A stretch of DNA of 64,000 nucleotides, taken from contig OY720350.1 of assembly GCA_963082975.1 (NCBI GenBank), forward strand, positions 40,975,851 to 41,039,850, read 5' to 3'. This DNA comes from Labia minor (taxonomy: Eukaryota > Arthropoda > Insecta > Dermaptera > Spongiphoridae). A program made the translations under genes and the position numbers. Within the stretch, counting starts at the first letter, position 1; each line of letters opens with the position of its first letter. Below, one piece after another: positions 46,407 through 57,568 of this stretch. The notes beneath the pieces are model-generated. The model was not told the origin of the DNA and did no database searches. It saw only the letters and a program-made list of their open reading frames with translations.

Positions 46407-48608
46407 AATTCAACATAATTAGATTTAAATTTAAAAAAAAAATAGAAAAGAAGAACAAATAAAACAAAAATTGTAAAACAAGTTGAACGTCAAGCAATTG
46501 ATTATATTATCAGTCTTATATAAGATATTTCATATTTTGACATAAATAATGATCAGAATTCACATGATTACAAAAAAATACCTACACATTTTTACTTAAA
46601 AATATTTTTTCATGAATTAATTTTTAAATTAAATATTTAGATTTTAAAATTTTGAATATAACTACCTATAAAGAAATAATTATTTTTTTTATTATATAAA
46701 AATTAAATATTTATACTAATGATAATGACAATAATTAAAATTTTTATTATATATGTAAATAGTATGTATTATTACACTTACATATAATATAATATAATTG
46801 TGATATCATAACAAAAGAATTGGCACACGAATCAAGGAAAAAAGTCAATTGAAAAATATACCTATTTACAAATATAGATAAATGGTAAATTTATGTTATT
46901 CCAATTATATAATTAAATATTCTTAATATGATGACGAGGAAAATTAAAGAAATAATTAAATTAAACAAATAGTATAAAATATTTTTTTTATTTAATTAAT
47001 GAATTAAATAAAATAAATAAACATTAATAAAAAATTATTTATTTTAATTGTAGATATATATCAATTAAAAATATGAAGAATATGTTTTATGTAACAATTA
47101 AATATAGATAATTAAAGAACACTTTCCGCTATAATATAGAATATATAAGATATTTAAATTACAATCTCCGAGAGCAATCCCCATATTAATTATATTATAA
47201 TCCATCATATTTGTTTGTATTATTTTTGTAAGACTATAGTGCCAGGATAAAATATAGATTTTTTATTTTATTAATAATTTTATATTTAATTGTTAAATAA
47301 TAATGATTTATTTTTTAAAAAAATGAATATAATTTTTAATTTAACCGTACATTCAAAACAGACAGATTTTTTTTAATTTTATTTTATTTAGTTCGGTTTC
47401 AGTTGATAGTGCAAAATATTCGATTAGAATGTCGGTGATGTCAGTTGTAATTAATAATTGCCTATCAAATAATAATAAATTTATTCTTGTCAACAAAAAT
47501 GATTAGCTTAATTGCATAATAAATTATTTTTTTTTCAATATATTTAAGTTATTAATAAATAAGAGAAGATATAGTTAACATTTGTAATAATATTCAACGA
47601 TTTATTATAGTACAAATTGACCATGGTCAGTTTATTATGAAATGTATATAAATCAATTAGGATGCTTCAAAATGTTATTTTCAGCTTCTTTTATTTAATG
47701 TGAATATATTAACAATATATTTTATATTTTGATATGATAATATATATATATAAAATATTACTTTGTACATTTTATATTTATTTATTACAAATATAAATTT
47801 TTGTTGTTTTTAAAGTTCATTAAATAAATATTTTATTGAAACTGTTATATTATTTTTGAATATTATATAAATATATTATTAAATAAGTTTATCATATAGA
47901 TAAGTACAAATAAAAAAAATATTATCAAAATGTTCAGAAATTAAAAAAAAAAAAAACTTATTTGATAATAAATAAAGTTGAAAAATTTATATTAATGAAT
48001 TAAATTTTAATTAAAAAATATTAAATCTATATTAAAAAAATTATTAATTATTATATTTATATTTATTATTTGGGGAAAAATATAAATTAAAAATAAATTA
48101 AAAATAAAATAAATTTATTATATGGGATTTATTAGATAAGAATAGTTATGGGCAGTAGAGATGCTATTTTGTAATTTAATATTTTAATTATTTTAATTTA
48201 AATGTATCAAAATAAATTGAGGGAGTCTTCTTATATTGTGTGTGATCTAATATTCACTAAACCTTTCTAATTCATTTACTATGCACAATTACTAATTCTA
48301 CTACATAAACTATTACTACTTCTATATATATAAGTATTAAAAAAACTTAGTAAATTAGATTTGAATAAATTCTTCCGAAAAGATAAATGTACCTTAAATA
48401 TTTACGCGGAATTGTAATTAGACAATTAAGTTATTATTAATGATATAAAAATATTAATATTATTTAATATTTATTTACAAAAATTTAACATAGAATATTG
48501 TGGCTGTTTTGTAAGAATTTTTTTTTTTTTTAAATTATTTATTCTTTTTTTAAATCAATCACAACTAAATTTTTTGAATGGGAAAGGGATAATTATATTG
48601 GAAGCGAT
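46091..48608. other. AT-rich gene-free part of FoxB intron 1, near exon 1
   Basis: Extremely AT-rich, with a (CTAT)/(AT) run at its left end. No repeat family and no regulatory island stand out. Confidence 0.65.
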
Positions 48609-48625
48609 ATACAGGGTGTCCTGAA
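48609..48625 (+). repeat. Possible mariner-type end fragment
   Basis: TACAGGGTGTCCTGAAT resembles the start of widespread mariner elements (TACAGGGTGTCC). There is no partner end, so this is only a fragment if real. It lies in intron 1 close to FoxB exon 1. Confidence 0.35.
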
Positions 48626-48734
48626 TACATAAATTAATTATTAAATTAAATTAAATTAAATTAATAATTTATTAATAAAAATAAAACACCATGTAAACAT
48701 GGGTAGTAAGTAGTTTATGAGTCGATTTACTAAC

Positions 48735-48919
48735 CGGAGTGAGTTCTGCCAGCGTTGTGTGTTCCGTCTGTAGTAGGGGAACCTGTCTGTGATGAACCGG
48801 TAGATATCGCAGAGTGGCAGCATTTTGTCCGGCGAGGACCAGATCGCCATGGCTGTGAGCGAGATGTACGAGTACGGGGGTTTCTGGTCGCCGTACGAGT
48901 CGCGGCTCGGCCTGGGCAT
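48735..48919 (-). CDS. FoxB: FoxB forkhead transcription factor, exon 1 (N-terminus and first half of forkhead domain)
   Basis: This exon encodes residues 1-61 and two bases of codon 62 of a nuclear DNA-binding transcription factor. It opens with [18 protein letters not shown], the near-invariant FoxB start, in which the forkhead domain begins almost at the N-terminus. Helix 1 ([10 protein letters not shown]), helix 2 ([15 protein letters not shown]) and the start of recognition helix 3 (WQNSLR) follow. The start codon at 48919 is chosen because FoxB proteins begin at this position and it has G at -3. The exon ends at 48735 in front of a GTTAGT donor; this splits the Arg62 codon inside the recognition helix, and exon 2 supplies the missing base. 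Trp27, where vertebrate FOXB1 has Gln, recalls insect fd5 (fd96Cb), as far as I remember. FoxB proteins pattern neural tissue and ventral ectoderm in animals. The family call is near certain; the fd4-versus-fd5 placement is not. Confidence 0.96.
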
Positions 48920-49320
48920 CGCACATGAGAATTCGACAAGGGAAACAGCACAACACTAACTCAATAGCAACAACAACAACATCCCGTCGGACGATTCACG
49001 AAAAAACAACATCCCGGCTAAGCGCCGTCCTCTACGTGCATTTCACGACTGAGCGACCGTTTCGTGGCGGCTCGTTCACTTCACGCTGCTTCGGAATGGT
49101 GGTGGGGGTATTTCTCCGCCGGGATTGGTTGAGGGAATGGACACGCCTATCGGACACGCCCACTGCCGTCGTCGCCCATCTACGCGCTTTTTCCAATTTA
49201 CGAGGCAGGACTTTTTTCGGATATCCCCTCCCCTCGTCCCCCACCCCATCCCCTCCTATAGGCAACCACCCCTTCAATTTCAACCGACCGGTTACAATAA
49301 ATAACAAAAGCAATTGAATA
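48920..49320 (-). promoter_or_regulatory. FoxB: FoxB 5' leader and proximal promoter region
   Basis: This 400-base stretch directly upstream of the FoxB start codon is far richer in G and C than its surroundings. Read on the minus strand it contains a CCAAT box (CAACCAATCCC, about 49119-49129), two GGCGTGTCC-type GC boxes (about 49140-49162), and a TCAGTC motif near 49045 matching the arthropod initiator. No TATA box was seen. A CA/TG-rich leader with TTGTTGTTGTTG follows. Which motif is the true start site is a guess. Open frames on either strand here are by-products of base composition. Confidence 0.6.
48924..48926 (-). promoter_or_regulatory. Out-of-frame upstream ATG, 7 bases before the FoxB start
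   Basis: On the minus strand the leader reads CTC-ATG-TGCG-ATG-CCC. The first ATG lies seven bases before the FoxB start, in a different frame, with C at -3 (a weak context), while the FoxB ATG has G at -3. Ribosomes that start at the first ATG would miss the FoxB frame, so the protein depends on leaky scanning. This matters only if transcription starts upstream of both, as the promoter layout suggests. Confidence 0.6.
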
Positions 49321-50205
49321 AGCAATACTGGACTGGAAAACTAATTGAATTCATAGGATAAATAAAAAAAAATTACCAATATGTATTTAAATCAAAGAAT
49401 AGTCAAAATTTTTTTTTTTTTTTAAACTTCTTTTAGAAGAGTATAAAATATGTTGAGAATTACTTTTCTATGGAATTGAAAACCTTTTGTTAAAAACCAA
49501 CAGGTTCATTATCACAATATTAAATTGTATATTAATATTATTAATAATAATAATAATAGGTACAACAATAGAGAGTAATTGAACTAAACAATTAAATATT
49601 TTTTAAATATAATTTAAAATATTTTATTTTTATTTTCACCACTCTTTTAAAATAATGAACAAATATACATATACTTAAACACTTTATGAAAAAATATGTT
49701 TTTATTACACGGTTTTATTTAGTTTCACATTGTGCCCTGTCGACAAATCTTGCAAGGTGAATTTGACCCACTTTCCAATGTTCGAATGAGCTGAAATTTT
49801 GCATACATATGTAACACGGATGACAATGCAATATTCAGTTTCATCCCAGATCATAAGTGACCTAGGAGGTATTATTTTTATCAATTCGTAAATACACAAT
49901 ACATAATATTGAAAAATAGTAATTATCCATATCTATATCTATATATAATAATAATATATTAATAAGTGGTAATTTAATTTTTATCCAAAAACCTGGGTTT
50001 CATTCAAAAAGTCACGGAGTTATTGGCCTGCACTTGTAACTTATTTGAATTAAATCATTTATTTTAAAAGTTATTATTTTAATTAAATTAATACAAAATC
50101 ATGTTTAATTATTTTGTAAAAATAAGATACGTTATTTTTTAATTTAAATGAATATCAAATAAATTAATAGCGATATTGTTATATAAACCAATAATCTAAT
50201 AATAC

Positions 50206-50241
<36 letters not shown>

Positions 50242-50374
50242 CAGTCCCCTATACCACTATTTGATATATAGTTTTTTGAGGTAAAGATCCACCTGAATTA
50301 GATTCTTTCAACATTCACACTATAACCTGAAAACATAAATCGGGAAAAATTTCTGTCAAGACTAAAAGTTAGGA
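49321..50374. other. Gene-free stretch upstream of FoxB
   Basis: Mostly AT-rich. A mixed-composition segment at 49720-49870 (CATTGTGCCCTGTCGACAAA; GAGCTGAAATTTTGCATAC) looks like a repeat scrap; the second motif resembles modules in insect repeats. A (TAA) run lies at 50205-50240. Confidence 0.5.
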
Positions 50375-50775
50375 AATAAAAAAAAATATAAAAAAAAAAC
50401 TTTTTAAAAACACGCTTTTATTTAAATACACTAAAAAGGAGAAAATAATTTCTCTACCACGATTTCCTTACAATTAATCATATCTTTTAAATGAAAGCGT
50501 CGGCGCCAAACACGCAATGAAAAACGTAAATTCTACTTCAAATAAAGATAGTTATCAATTATAGTGGAAAAGGAAAAAAAAAACAGAAAGGTTTGTGCAT
50601 ATACAATGAAATATCCTTCGTATTATTTTCCTTTCCCTGCATGTTTGGCGCCCACTACTTTTTTAGATATGATTAATTGTAAGGAAATCGTGGTGTGTGG
50701 AGAAATTATTTTCTATTTTTAATGCATTTAAATAAAAGCTTGTTTTTAAAAACATTTTTTATATTTTTTTTATTT
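50375..50775. mobile_element. Fold-back element with about 130-base inverted arms
   Basis: The arm 50387-50510 (ACACGCTTTTATTTAAAT ... CCACGATTTCCTTACAATTA ... GGCGCCAAACA) recurs in inverse at 50636-50770 with scattered differences. The spacer is about 125 bases. No frame and no known family. Confidence 0.75.
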
Positions 50776-50999
50776 TATTTATTTATTTTTCTATTTATTT
50801 AATTAATTAATTAGGTAATTTACAAACTTTATTTTTATCTTTCTAAAAAGTATATAATACAACCTTAAGTTTAATTTAAATTAAGCTAAAGAAAAGTTTT
50901 TAATAATATTATTTAAATTTTTTTTTCCCAGCTTAAATATTTACATTTATTTTCCCCTAAGTATATTTATCTTACAATTAGAACGTCCATATCTAGATA

Positions 51000-51200
51000 A
51001 TATTATTTTTATTGATTTATAATTTTCAACTATGCTTGGCATTCTATCTGAATGTCTTTAGGAACTTCATAGTGTGTTAATTGGTGAATACGTCAACCTC
51101 CGTTCTGCTTGAGTTAATTAGTTTCCAGGGAAAGATAATTATTATATGTGCTAAGTTCATGAACGCTAATCATATGCACCATAAATGAGTTAATATTTTT
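51000..51200. promoter_or_regulatory. Candidate regulatory island upstream of FoxB
   Basis: TATGCTTGGCATTCTATCTG, TACGTCAACCTCCGTTCTGC, TTGAGTTAATTAGTTTCC and CATGAACGCTAATCATATGC, 2 kb upstream of the FoxB start. Composition-based. Confidence 0.3.
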
Positions 51201-53492
51201 CATATTTCTCTTTATTATTCTTATTATTATATTATTATTAGTATTTATATTATTCATTTTATCATTTTCTTTGAAGTACTATTATATAATATATTTATAA
51301 TTTAATAAATATTATATTCTTATAATATATATTATATCTTATATATATATATATATATAAGATGAAAAATATAAAAATTTAGTTCAATATATAAAATTTT
51401 AAAGTATTATAATAATAAACAAAACAATTTAAAAAAAAACAATTGTTTTTTAACTAAATAGAAATTATTGAGCTTATTTTTATAGTTTCTACAAAAAGGA
51501 AATTAATTTTTTTAAATGTTACTGAAGTTTCAAGCTTAATAGTCGAGGGAATCTATCCCTACCGCTCACTGATATATAATAGTTTGAATTTTATTTTGTT
51601 ATTTTAAATTTAAATTTATGTACAATATTTTTTCTTTTAATTTTGATTACTAAATTTAATAATTGTAATTTATAATTTTTAAACATTTAAAAATTTTCAT
51701 AAAATTTGAATATAATTAATGTTAGACTGAAGCCATTTTTTAATAAAAAAATTTAAAATTTCTACTTATTTCTAATTTTTATAAAGAATTTAAATTAATT
51801 AGTTAGTATATTAGTTTGTAGGTTTGTAAGAGCATTGTTTATTTATCAATATAAAATTATTAAATAAATAAAAATTTTGTAAAAATATATTTTTGAAGTC
51901 AAATTGATTTTCAATTGATGAATTAATTTCACTTGCATTGATTTTTCTTTCCTATTTCAATCCTTCTATTTAATTAAGATAAATACATTTTTTTCTCTTT
52001 CCTCTAGAAAAAAAAACTTGAGGTATTTTAACAAGAAAATTGTTTTTAAATTTCAAATTAACAAAAAAACAACAAATATTTCTCGTTTATTGAACATTTA
52101 AGTGATTTGTCTGTGTATTTTTTTTGCTCTACCAAGTACTAAAAAAAAGGATATGAATTGCTTTTGCATGCAACGCAATATACATTAACAAATGAGATAA
52201 TATTATACACTCATGCAAAGTGAAATTTCTGTTCGAATAAAAAATAATAATAATTATTATTATTATAATAAAAATAAATAATGAAGATAACAAATAAATC
52301 ATCATAAAAAATAAATCTTAAATAATTAAAAATTTAATAATTTCCATAAAATTTTAATATAATTATTAGTAAGTTGAAGCCATTTTTTAATAAAAAAAAA
52401 AATAACTGATATAAATATAATGACTAATATAAATAATAATAATAATAAACTTTATAAATTAATTTATTTAATTTAATAAAATTTTGGTACGTTATAATAT
52501 GCAGATTAGATTTTAATTTAATGATTTCAAAAAAATCAGAATATTTAAAAAAAAAATTTTTTTTTGTGACTAGCATCTGTTTAACAGGTAGTAAAATTAA
52601 AGACTTGGCAAATACTTTATGAACGCCTGAGCACCTGCCGTTGATAAATTCTAATAAAAAATACCTTAAAATATTTTCAAAAATCTAGATCTTAAAAACA
52701 ATGGAGGATATTTTTTTAAAATTTTCAATATTGGTTAAAAATGATAAGATATGTAGATCAGTTGATTAATTGAATATAAATTATATGGTTTTAACTCTGT
52801 ATATATAACTCTGTATATATATATAAATATATTGATATACACAGTGCTTAATTAACATTATATCCTTTCTCACCTGATCTTATAATAAATACATAATTAT
52901 TAGATAGATATTTAATGGCATGAATCATGACATGTTTAAGTTTTTTCTACAACTCCAATTTTAAATACTTAAGAAAAAAATTATAATTTTTAAATTGAAC
53001 ATTTTTTTTTATATTTAACTTTTATTTTTCTAATTGGTTAAGAAATTTTCAGATATACTATAGAAATATCAAAACTTTTTATTTTACTCTACTTAATTTT
53101 AAATCAATTTAATAATAAATTATTATTAACTTTATAATTTAATTATAATAAGAAATTATTTAGTTTGATCTTGATGATTGGTTAAATAGGAAATTTTTAA
53201 AATTTAAAAAAAAAAAATGATTGTATGATATTGATCAAAAAATTTACTACTTCCTTTTAACTAAATTTCACATTTCAACATTCAATATCTCATACGATCA
53301 ATCTTTAATGTTATTATACATTTAAGAGATAAATGTGGGATATTTATTGACTAAAAAACGAATCATGATAGGTTCAATTGATATGCGGATATTTGAGAAT
53401 AAAGAATAGTACATATAGTACAAATGCTGTTTCCGATAGAGAGCAGCACGTGTAGAGGCCATCAAAAATCTACCTGAACTATTAACATTTTT
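51201..53492. other. AT-rich gene-free stretch upstream of FoxB
   Basis: A short segment with GAAGCCATTTTTTAATAAAA occurs at 51730 and 52376. Nothing else is recognised except a small mixed segment at 53400-53480. Confidence 0.6.
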
Positions 53493-54079
53493 ACTATCTC
53501 GCTAGAGATAGTATTGCGATCACGAAAATTTTCGATGTTGAGATTTTTATGTTTTTATACGTTTTGAAGGTTCCTGAATCATTTTTACTAACGTTGGGAA
53601 AAATGTATGTTTGTGTGTATGTGTGTGCATGTGTGTATGTAGACAAGATTACGCAAAAACGGTTTGAGCTAGAATAATGAAATTTGGTATACGGGCATTA
53701 TTCAAAATTTGTAGTTTACTCTCAACTTTTGAGAAATGTAGCTCAACCGGAAGAGGGTCATTACCTACAACGTTTTGATTTTTTTCCTCTAAAGTGACCA
53801 TAAAAATAAAGATTTATGTTTGATAATTTTTCAGCTTGATTGAATCGTTGAAAGTACCAGAATTTTTTTTTTAAGACTGCAAATCTCACGCGCCAACACG
53901 TGACGTGGTGCCATCAACAAAGAACCAAACATGCGCTGGTTTAATTTTTTAATTTATTTAATTTATTAATTTTTATTTATTAATTTTAATTTATAATTTA
54001 TAAAATTTAATTTAAATATAATATATTATGTTATTTAATCCAACTCAAATTGCGAGATAGTCGAGTCGAGACACTCCAG
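53493..54079 (+). mobile_element. Family A Helentron-like element, copy A5
   Basis: Left end ACTATCTCGCTAGAGATAGT after TTTTT; right end with inverse motif GCGAGATAGT, hairpin and CTCCAG before CTAATTT. It lies 330 bases before copy A6 in the same orientation. Confidence 0.85.
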
Positions 54080-54410
54080 CTAATTTAATATTTAAACAAT
54101 AATCAAAAAATTAACTTCTTACATAAAAAATATAAAAACAATATTAAAAAAAAACTATAAAATAAATTGCAAGTTTATAAAGATGATATAATAATTGTAA
54201 TAATAATATTAATAATAATAACAATATTAAATGATTATTTATAATTTATTGAATATTAAACTAACTTGGGTAAAAATACAAAGATAAACACATAATTAAA
54301 ATCAATTTCTTTGAAATTTTTCAGAGATCTAAAAAATTTTAAGCTTAATAATTATTTTAAAAAAGTTGTAAAACTTTTATTAAATTGTCTGTAAATAATA
54401 TAGGTTGTTT

Positions 54411-54971
54411 ACTATTTCGCAAGTGATAGTATTGCGATCACGAAATGTCGATGTTGGGATTTTGATGTTTTTACACCTTTTGAAGGCCCCTGAGTCATTT
54501 TCACTATGGTTGAAAAAAAATGTCTGTCTTTGTGTGTGTGTGTGTGATAGAGAGAAAGATTTTGATGTCTTTATACGTTTTGAAGGTTCCTGAATCATTT
54601 TCTGTCTGTGTGTGTGTATGTGTGTATGTATGTAGACAAGTTTACGCAAAAACAGTTTGAGCTAGAATAATGAAATTTGGTAGACGGGCATTATTCAAAA
54701 TTTGTAGTTTTCTATCAACTTTAGAGAAATGTAGCTCAGATGTAGAGAGTCATTACTTTCCACGCTTTCTCATTTTTTTCCCTCTAAACTAACCGTAAAA
54801 ATAAAGATAAATGTTTGATAGTTTTCACATTATTAAAAATAGTATAAAACTGCTATATATAGAATTTCAGCTTGATTGAATCGCTGAAAGTACCGGAATT
54901 AATTTTTTTCAAATTTTGACTTAAAATAATCCAATTTAAATTTGCGAGATATTCGAGTGGAGACACTCCAG
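54411..54971 (+). mobile_element. Family A Helentron-like element, copy A6 (diverged)
   Basis: The most diverged A copy. The left end reads ACTATTTCGCAAGTGATAGT. A stretch around the GT microsatellite (GATTTTGATGTTTTTA / GATTTTGATGTCTTTA) is duplicated inside it. The CACGTG segment is missing. Right end hairpin and CTCCAG are intact. Confidence 0.8.
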
Positions 54972-55199
54972 ATTTTTTTAATTTAAGATTAATGCCAAAT
55001 ATTAAAATTTAAAATTGGTAAACTAGAAATCACAAATAAATATAAGCTTCAATAATGGGATTACACTCGATGTCAATGATACCTACAATACAAGATTATT
55101 TAAAGTTAATAGAGATTAATACTATAATTTTAAAAAGTTTAGTTTTTTATAATTAAAAAAAAAATAATCTATTTATTCTCATTTTTTTTTTTATTTTTT

Positions 55200-55560
55200 A
55201 ATGCTGACCAATCGTATTTAAAGTTTCTTCCCCCATCTCCTACTCTCAAGCTAAATAAAGAACTAATTTCCAACATTTCATCTGATAGAATATTTATGAG
55301 AAAAGAAGCGGCACTAGCCGACCATTCATTGGCCAGGGCGTTTAATCACCACCGTCAGGGTATTTTTCTCCCCTTACTTGGAGAATTTCTCATTTAACTA
55401 AAGGGAGGGTTTCGGGGTGCAAGGCGGATTTTCTTCTATCGATTGGAGAGTGGCCAAATAAAGAACCCTCGACACGCAATCACTCACCCTCACTTACACC
55501 CTCCCACCTGCATTGTATTTTAGAAGAGAAAGAGAGAAAAGAATGTTAGCATAATTGCCC
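55200..55560. promoter_or_regulatory. Candidate conserved regulatory island upstream of FoxB
   Basis: Balanced composition with AAGAAGCGGCACTAGCCGAC, CATTGGCCAGGGCGTTTAAT, CACCACCGTCAGGG and TCGATTGGAGAGTGGCC. No open frame. About 6.3 kb upstream of the start. Confidence 0.38.
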
Positions 55561-55875
55561 TCCTCTATTTGAATAACAAAAAGTAAAAGTGGACACAAAC
55601 AAAAAAAAAAACTTTATTAATTGATCTCATTGATTTCAAAACAAACTGCTAAGTAAATAAGATTTCATAAAGATAAGGAAAATAATAACAACTTAATAAA
55701 TATTATAGGTAAGTAGTTATAAGGATTAACAATATTTGTTTATTTCATTTAATAATTAATAATAAAAAAAAAATTAAAAGAATAATTGGAAAAATCTATG
55801 AAAATTATTTTTTAAAATCAGAAACTATTATGATATTTAAATATTAAAGCTTTGGTGGTTGTTTTTATTTATAAC

Positions 55876-56281
55876 GGAATTTTGTAAATTAAACCATATA
55901 TTCATATTTGTTATTGTAAATTTATTCAAAAAATACAAACATATACACAACGTTTCGATTGCTACTTCTGCAATCGTTATCAAGCGACTGCACTGTTCGA
56001 GTGTCCAGTGACAAGTGACCAATGATCCTTAATATAAGACCCAAGTCACCAACCAGATGGCCCTCGGAAAGTGCTTACAAATTCAAAATTACAGGAGAAA
56101 AAATAATTATTCTTAAACAATTAAATTAAAAATTATAAACAACTGGACACTCGAACAGTGCAGTCGCTTGATAACGATTGCAGAAGTAGCAATCGAAACG
56201 TTGTGAATATGTTTGTATTTTTTGAATAAATTTACAATAACAAATATCAATATGTGGTTTAATTTACAAAATTCCGTTATA
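55876..56281. mobile_element. Fold-back element with about 135-base arms and hairpin core
   Basis: The arm 55876-56012 (ATAACGGAATTTTGTAAATT ... GCAGTCGCTTGATAACG in reverse) recurs in inverse at 56142-56281, almost unchanged. Each arm holds TTGATAACGATTGC, a short loop, GCAATCGAAACGTT, a hairpin followed by GAAAC. That motif recalls decayed hammerhead-like cores seen in Penelope-like elements; this link is a guess. A 61-codon frame over the left arm is chance. Confidence 0.75.
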
Positions 56282-56832
56282 TTATGATATTTATTTATTT
56301 AGAGTTTTAAAAAAATTGTTATGGTATACTTAGATTAATATAAATAAATAATAAAATGAAAATATAAGTGAAAATATAAATTGTATTGAGAATTAGACCA
56401 GGGGGTTAAGATTAAAACTTATATTTGAACCTATTAAAATAGTAAAAAAATTTTAAAATATAGCTTATTATATTTCAATAGATTAATAGAATTAATAGAG
56501 TTACAAATAGAAAATTTACCTTTATATTGATGGTTCAAGTAATGTAAAAATAATATATGTTATATTATAAAGAAAAAAAAAAGAATTAAAAAACTTTAAC
56601 TTAAATCAAAATGTGAGCTGTGGCGAGGTATTTGAGAGGTTCAAAAAAAAAACAAACGAAATTGTCTTTTTTTAGCATCTTTCCTATTATAGCCTCCCAT
56701 GATAATTTTGAAAAAAAACAATGACTAAAAATTTAATTTGTGAAAATACTAACAGATTTATAAAATAGCAAATTAAAAATATATACTTTTTACTCACAAA
56801 AGTTTCATTTTTACCCCATTTGGGGTAATTTA

Positions 56833-57230
56833 CCCTGGTTCCCCGACCGCTGATTTGTATAAATAAAACACAAATATTTTTAAAACTTGAATTAAAATGA
56901 CTAAAATATATTATTTTAGTTTTTATTTTTAGTTTAATTAATCAATTATTTGTCCTTACTATATTTTAAGTGAAATATTTTCTGACAATGAATATAAAAT
57001 TAATTAATTTGTAAACTACCACTTCCGGTTTCCGGATATACACTAAAAGTTAATGAATTCATGCTACTGATGCATTAAATAAATATACAAAATTTTATCA
57101 AAATCCATTGAGTCGTTCAAGCTATACACGTCTAAACGGACACACAATGGACAGACGGACGGACATACAGACCGACGGACGGACAGTCATCATGCTAAAA
57201 ATACCCATCCTATCGATGGTTGGTAAAAAT
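56833..57230 (-). mobile_element. Family B subfamily fragment (old copy B6)
   Basis: The left end survives as CCATCCTATCGATGGTTGGTAAAAA in reverse near 57205-57230, and a GACGGAC microsatellite lies at 57140-57186. Its middle matches positions 430-620, not the common B copies. It is strongly diverged. Confidence 0.7.
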
Positions 57231-57289
57231 AATTTGTTAAATAGAAAAGAGAAAAGACAGAAAAGTGAATATTAGTTCTCAAAGATATA

Positions 57290-57460
57290 TTGTTCTTAAG
57301 TAATTTTCCTCTTGACAAGAAAAGAAATTAATTAGGGCCATAAATAGAATAAAACATGGGGTTGACTAATCGATTTCAGAAAATCAAACTTCAGTTCCCT
57401 CTCTAAAATGGTCAAATCTAATCCTCTCCTGTTCTGAAAGATTGAGGAAGTTAAGATTGA
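57290..57460. promoter_or_regulatory. Candidate regulatory island upstream of FoxB
   Basis: Contains AATTAGGGCCATAAATAG, GGTTGACTAATCGATTTCAG and TCCTCTCCTGTTCTGAAAG. CCATAAATAG resembles a CArG/MEF2-type site. Weak. Confidence 0.22.
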
Positions 57461-57568
57461 TAATTTTTTTTTTTTTTATAAAAGTAAAATATAACCAAAT
57501 TCTAAAGTCTTTTTAATTTTAAACTTTTTTTTTTACTTTTAAATGTTTTTAAACTTTTAAAGTTTTTT

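Larger units (their letters stand above)
31814..48734 (-). other. FoxB: FoxB intron 1 (about 16.9 kb)
   Basis: The intron runs from the GTTAGT donor beside 48735 to the TTTGTTTCAG acceptor beside 31813. It is phase 2 and interrupts the codon for Arg62 in the recognition helix. It holds SINE, hAT, LINE, mariner, fold-back and Helentron-like insertions, each listed separately, and several islands of ordinary base composition, the largest at 43780-44400. No other gene was seen inside it. Confidence 0.93.

Noticed and set aside
48925-49317. 130-codon frame on the plus strand and a 97-codon frame on the minus strand upstream of FoxB
   Set aside because: They overlap each other in a GC-rich promoter region and show no domain. 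Stop codons are merely rarer there.
54380-54649. 89-codon frame with HTH repeats
   Set aside because: It translates the GT/CA microsatellite inside family A copy A6.
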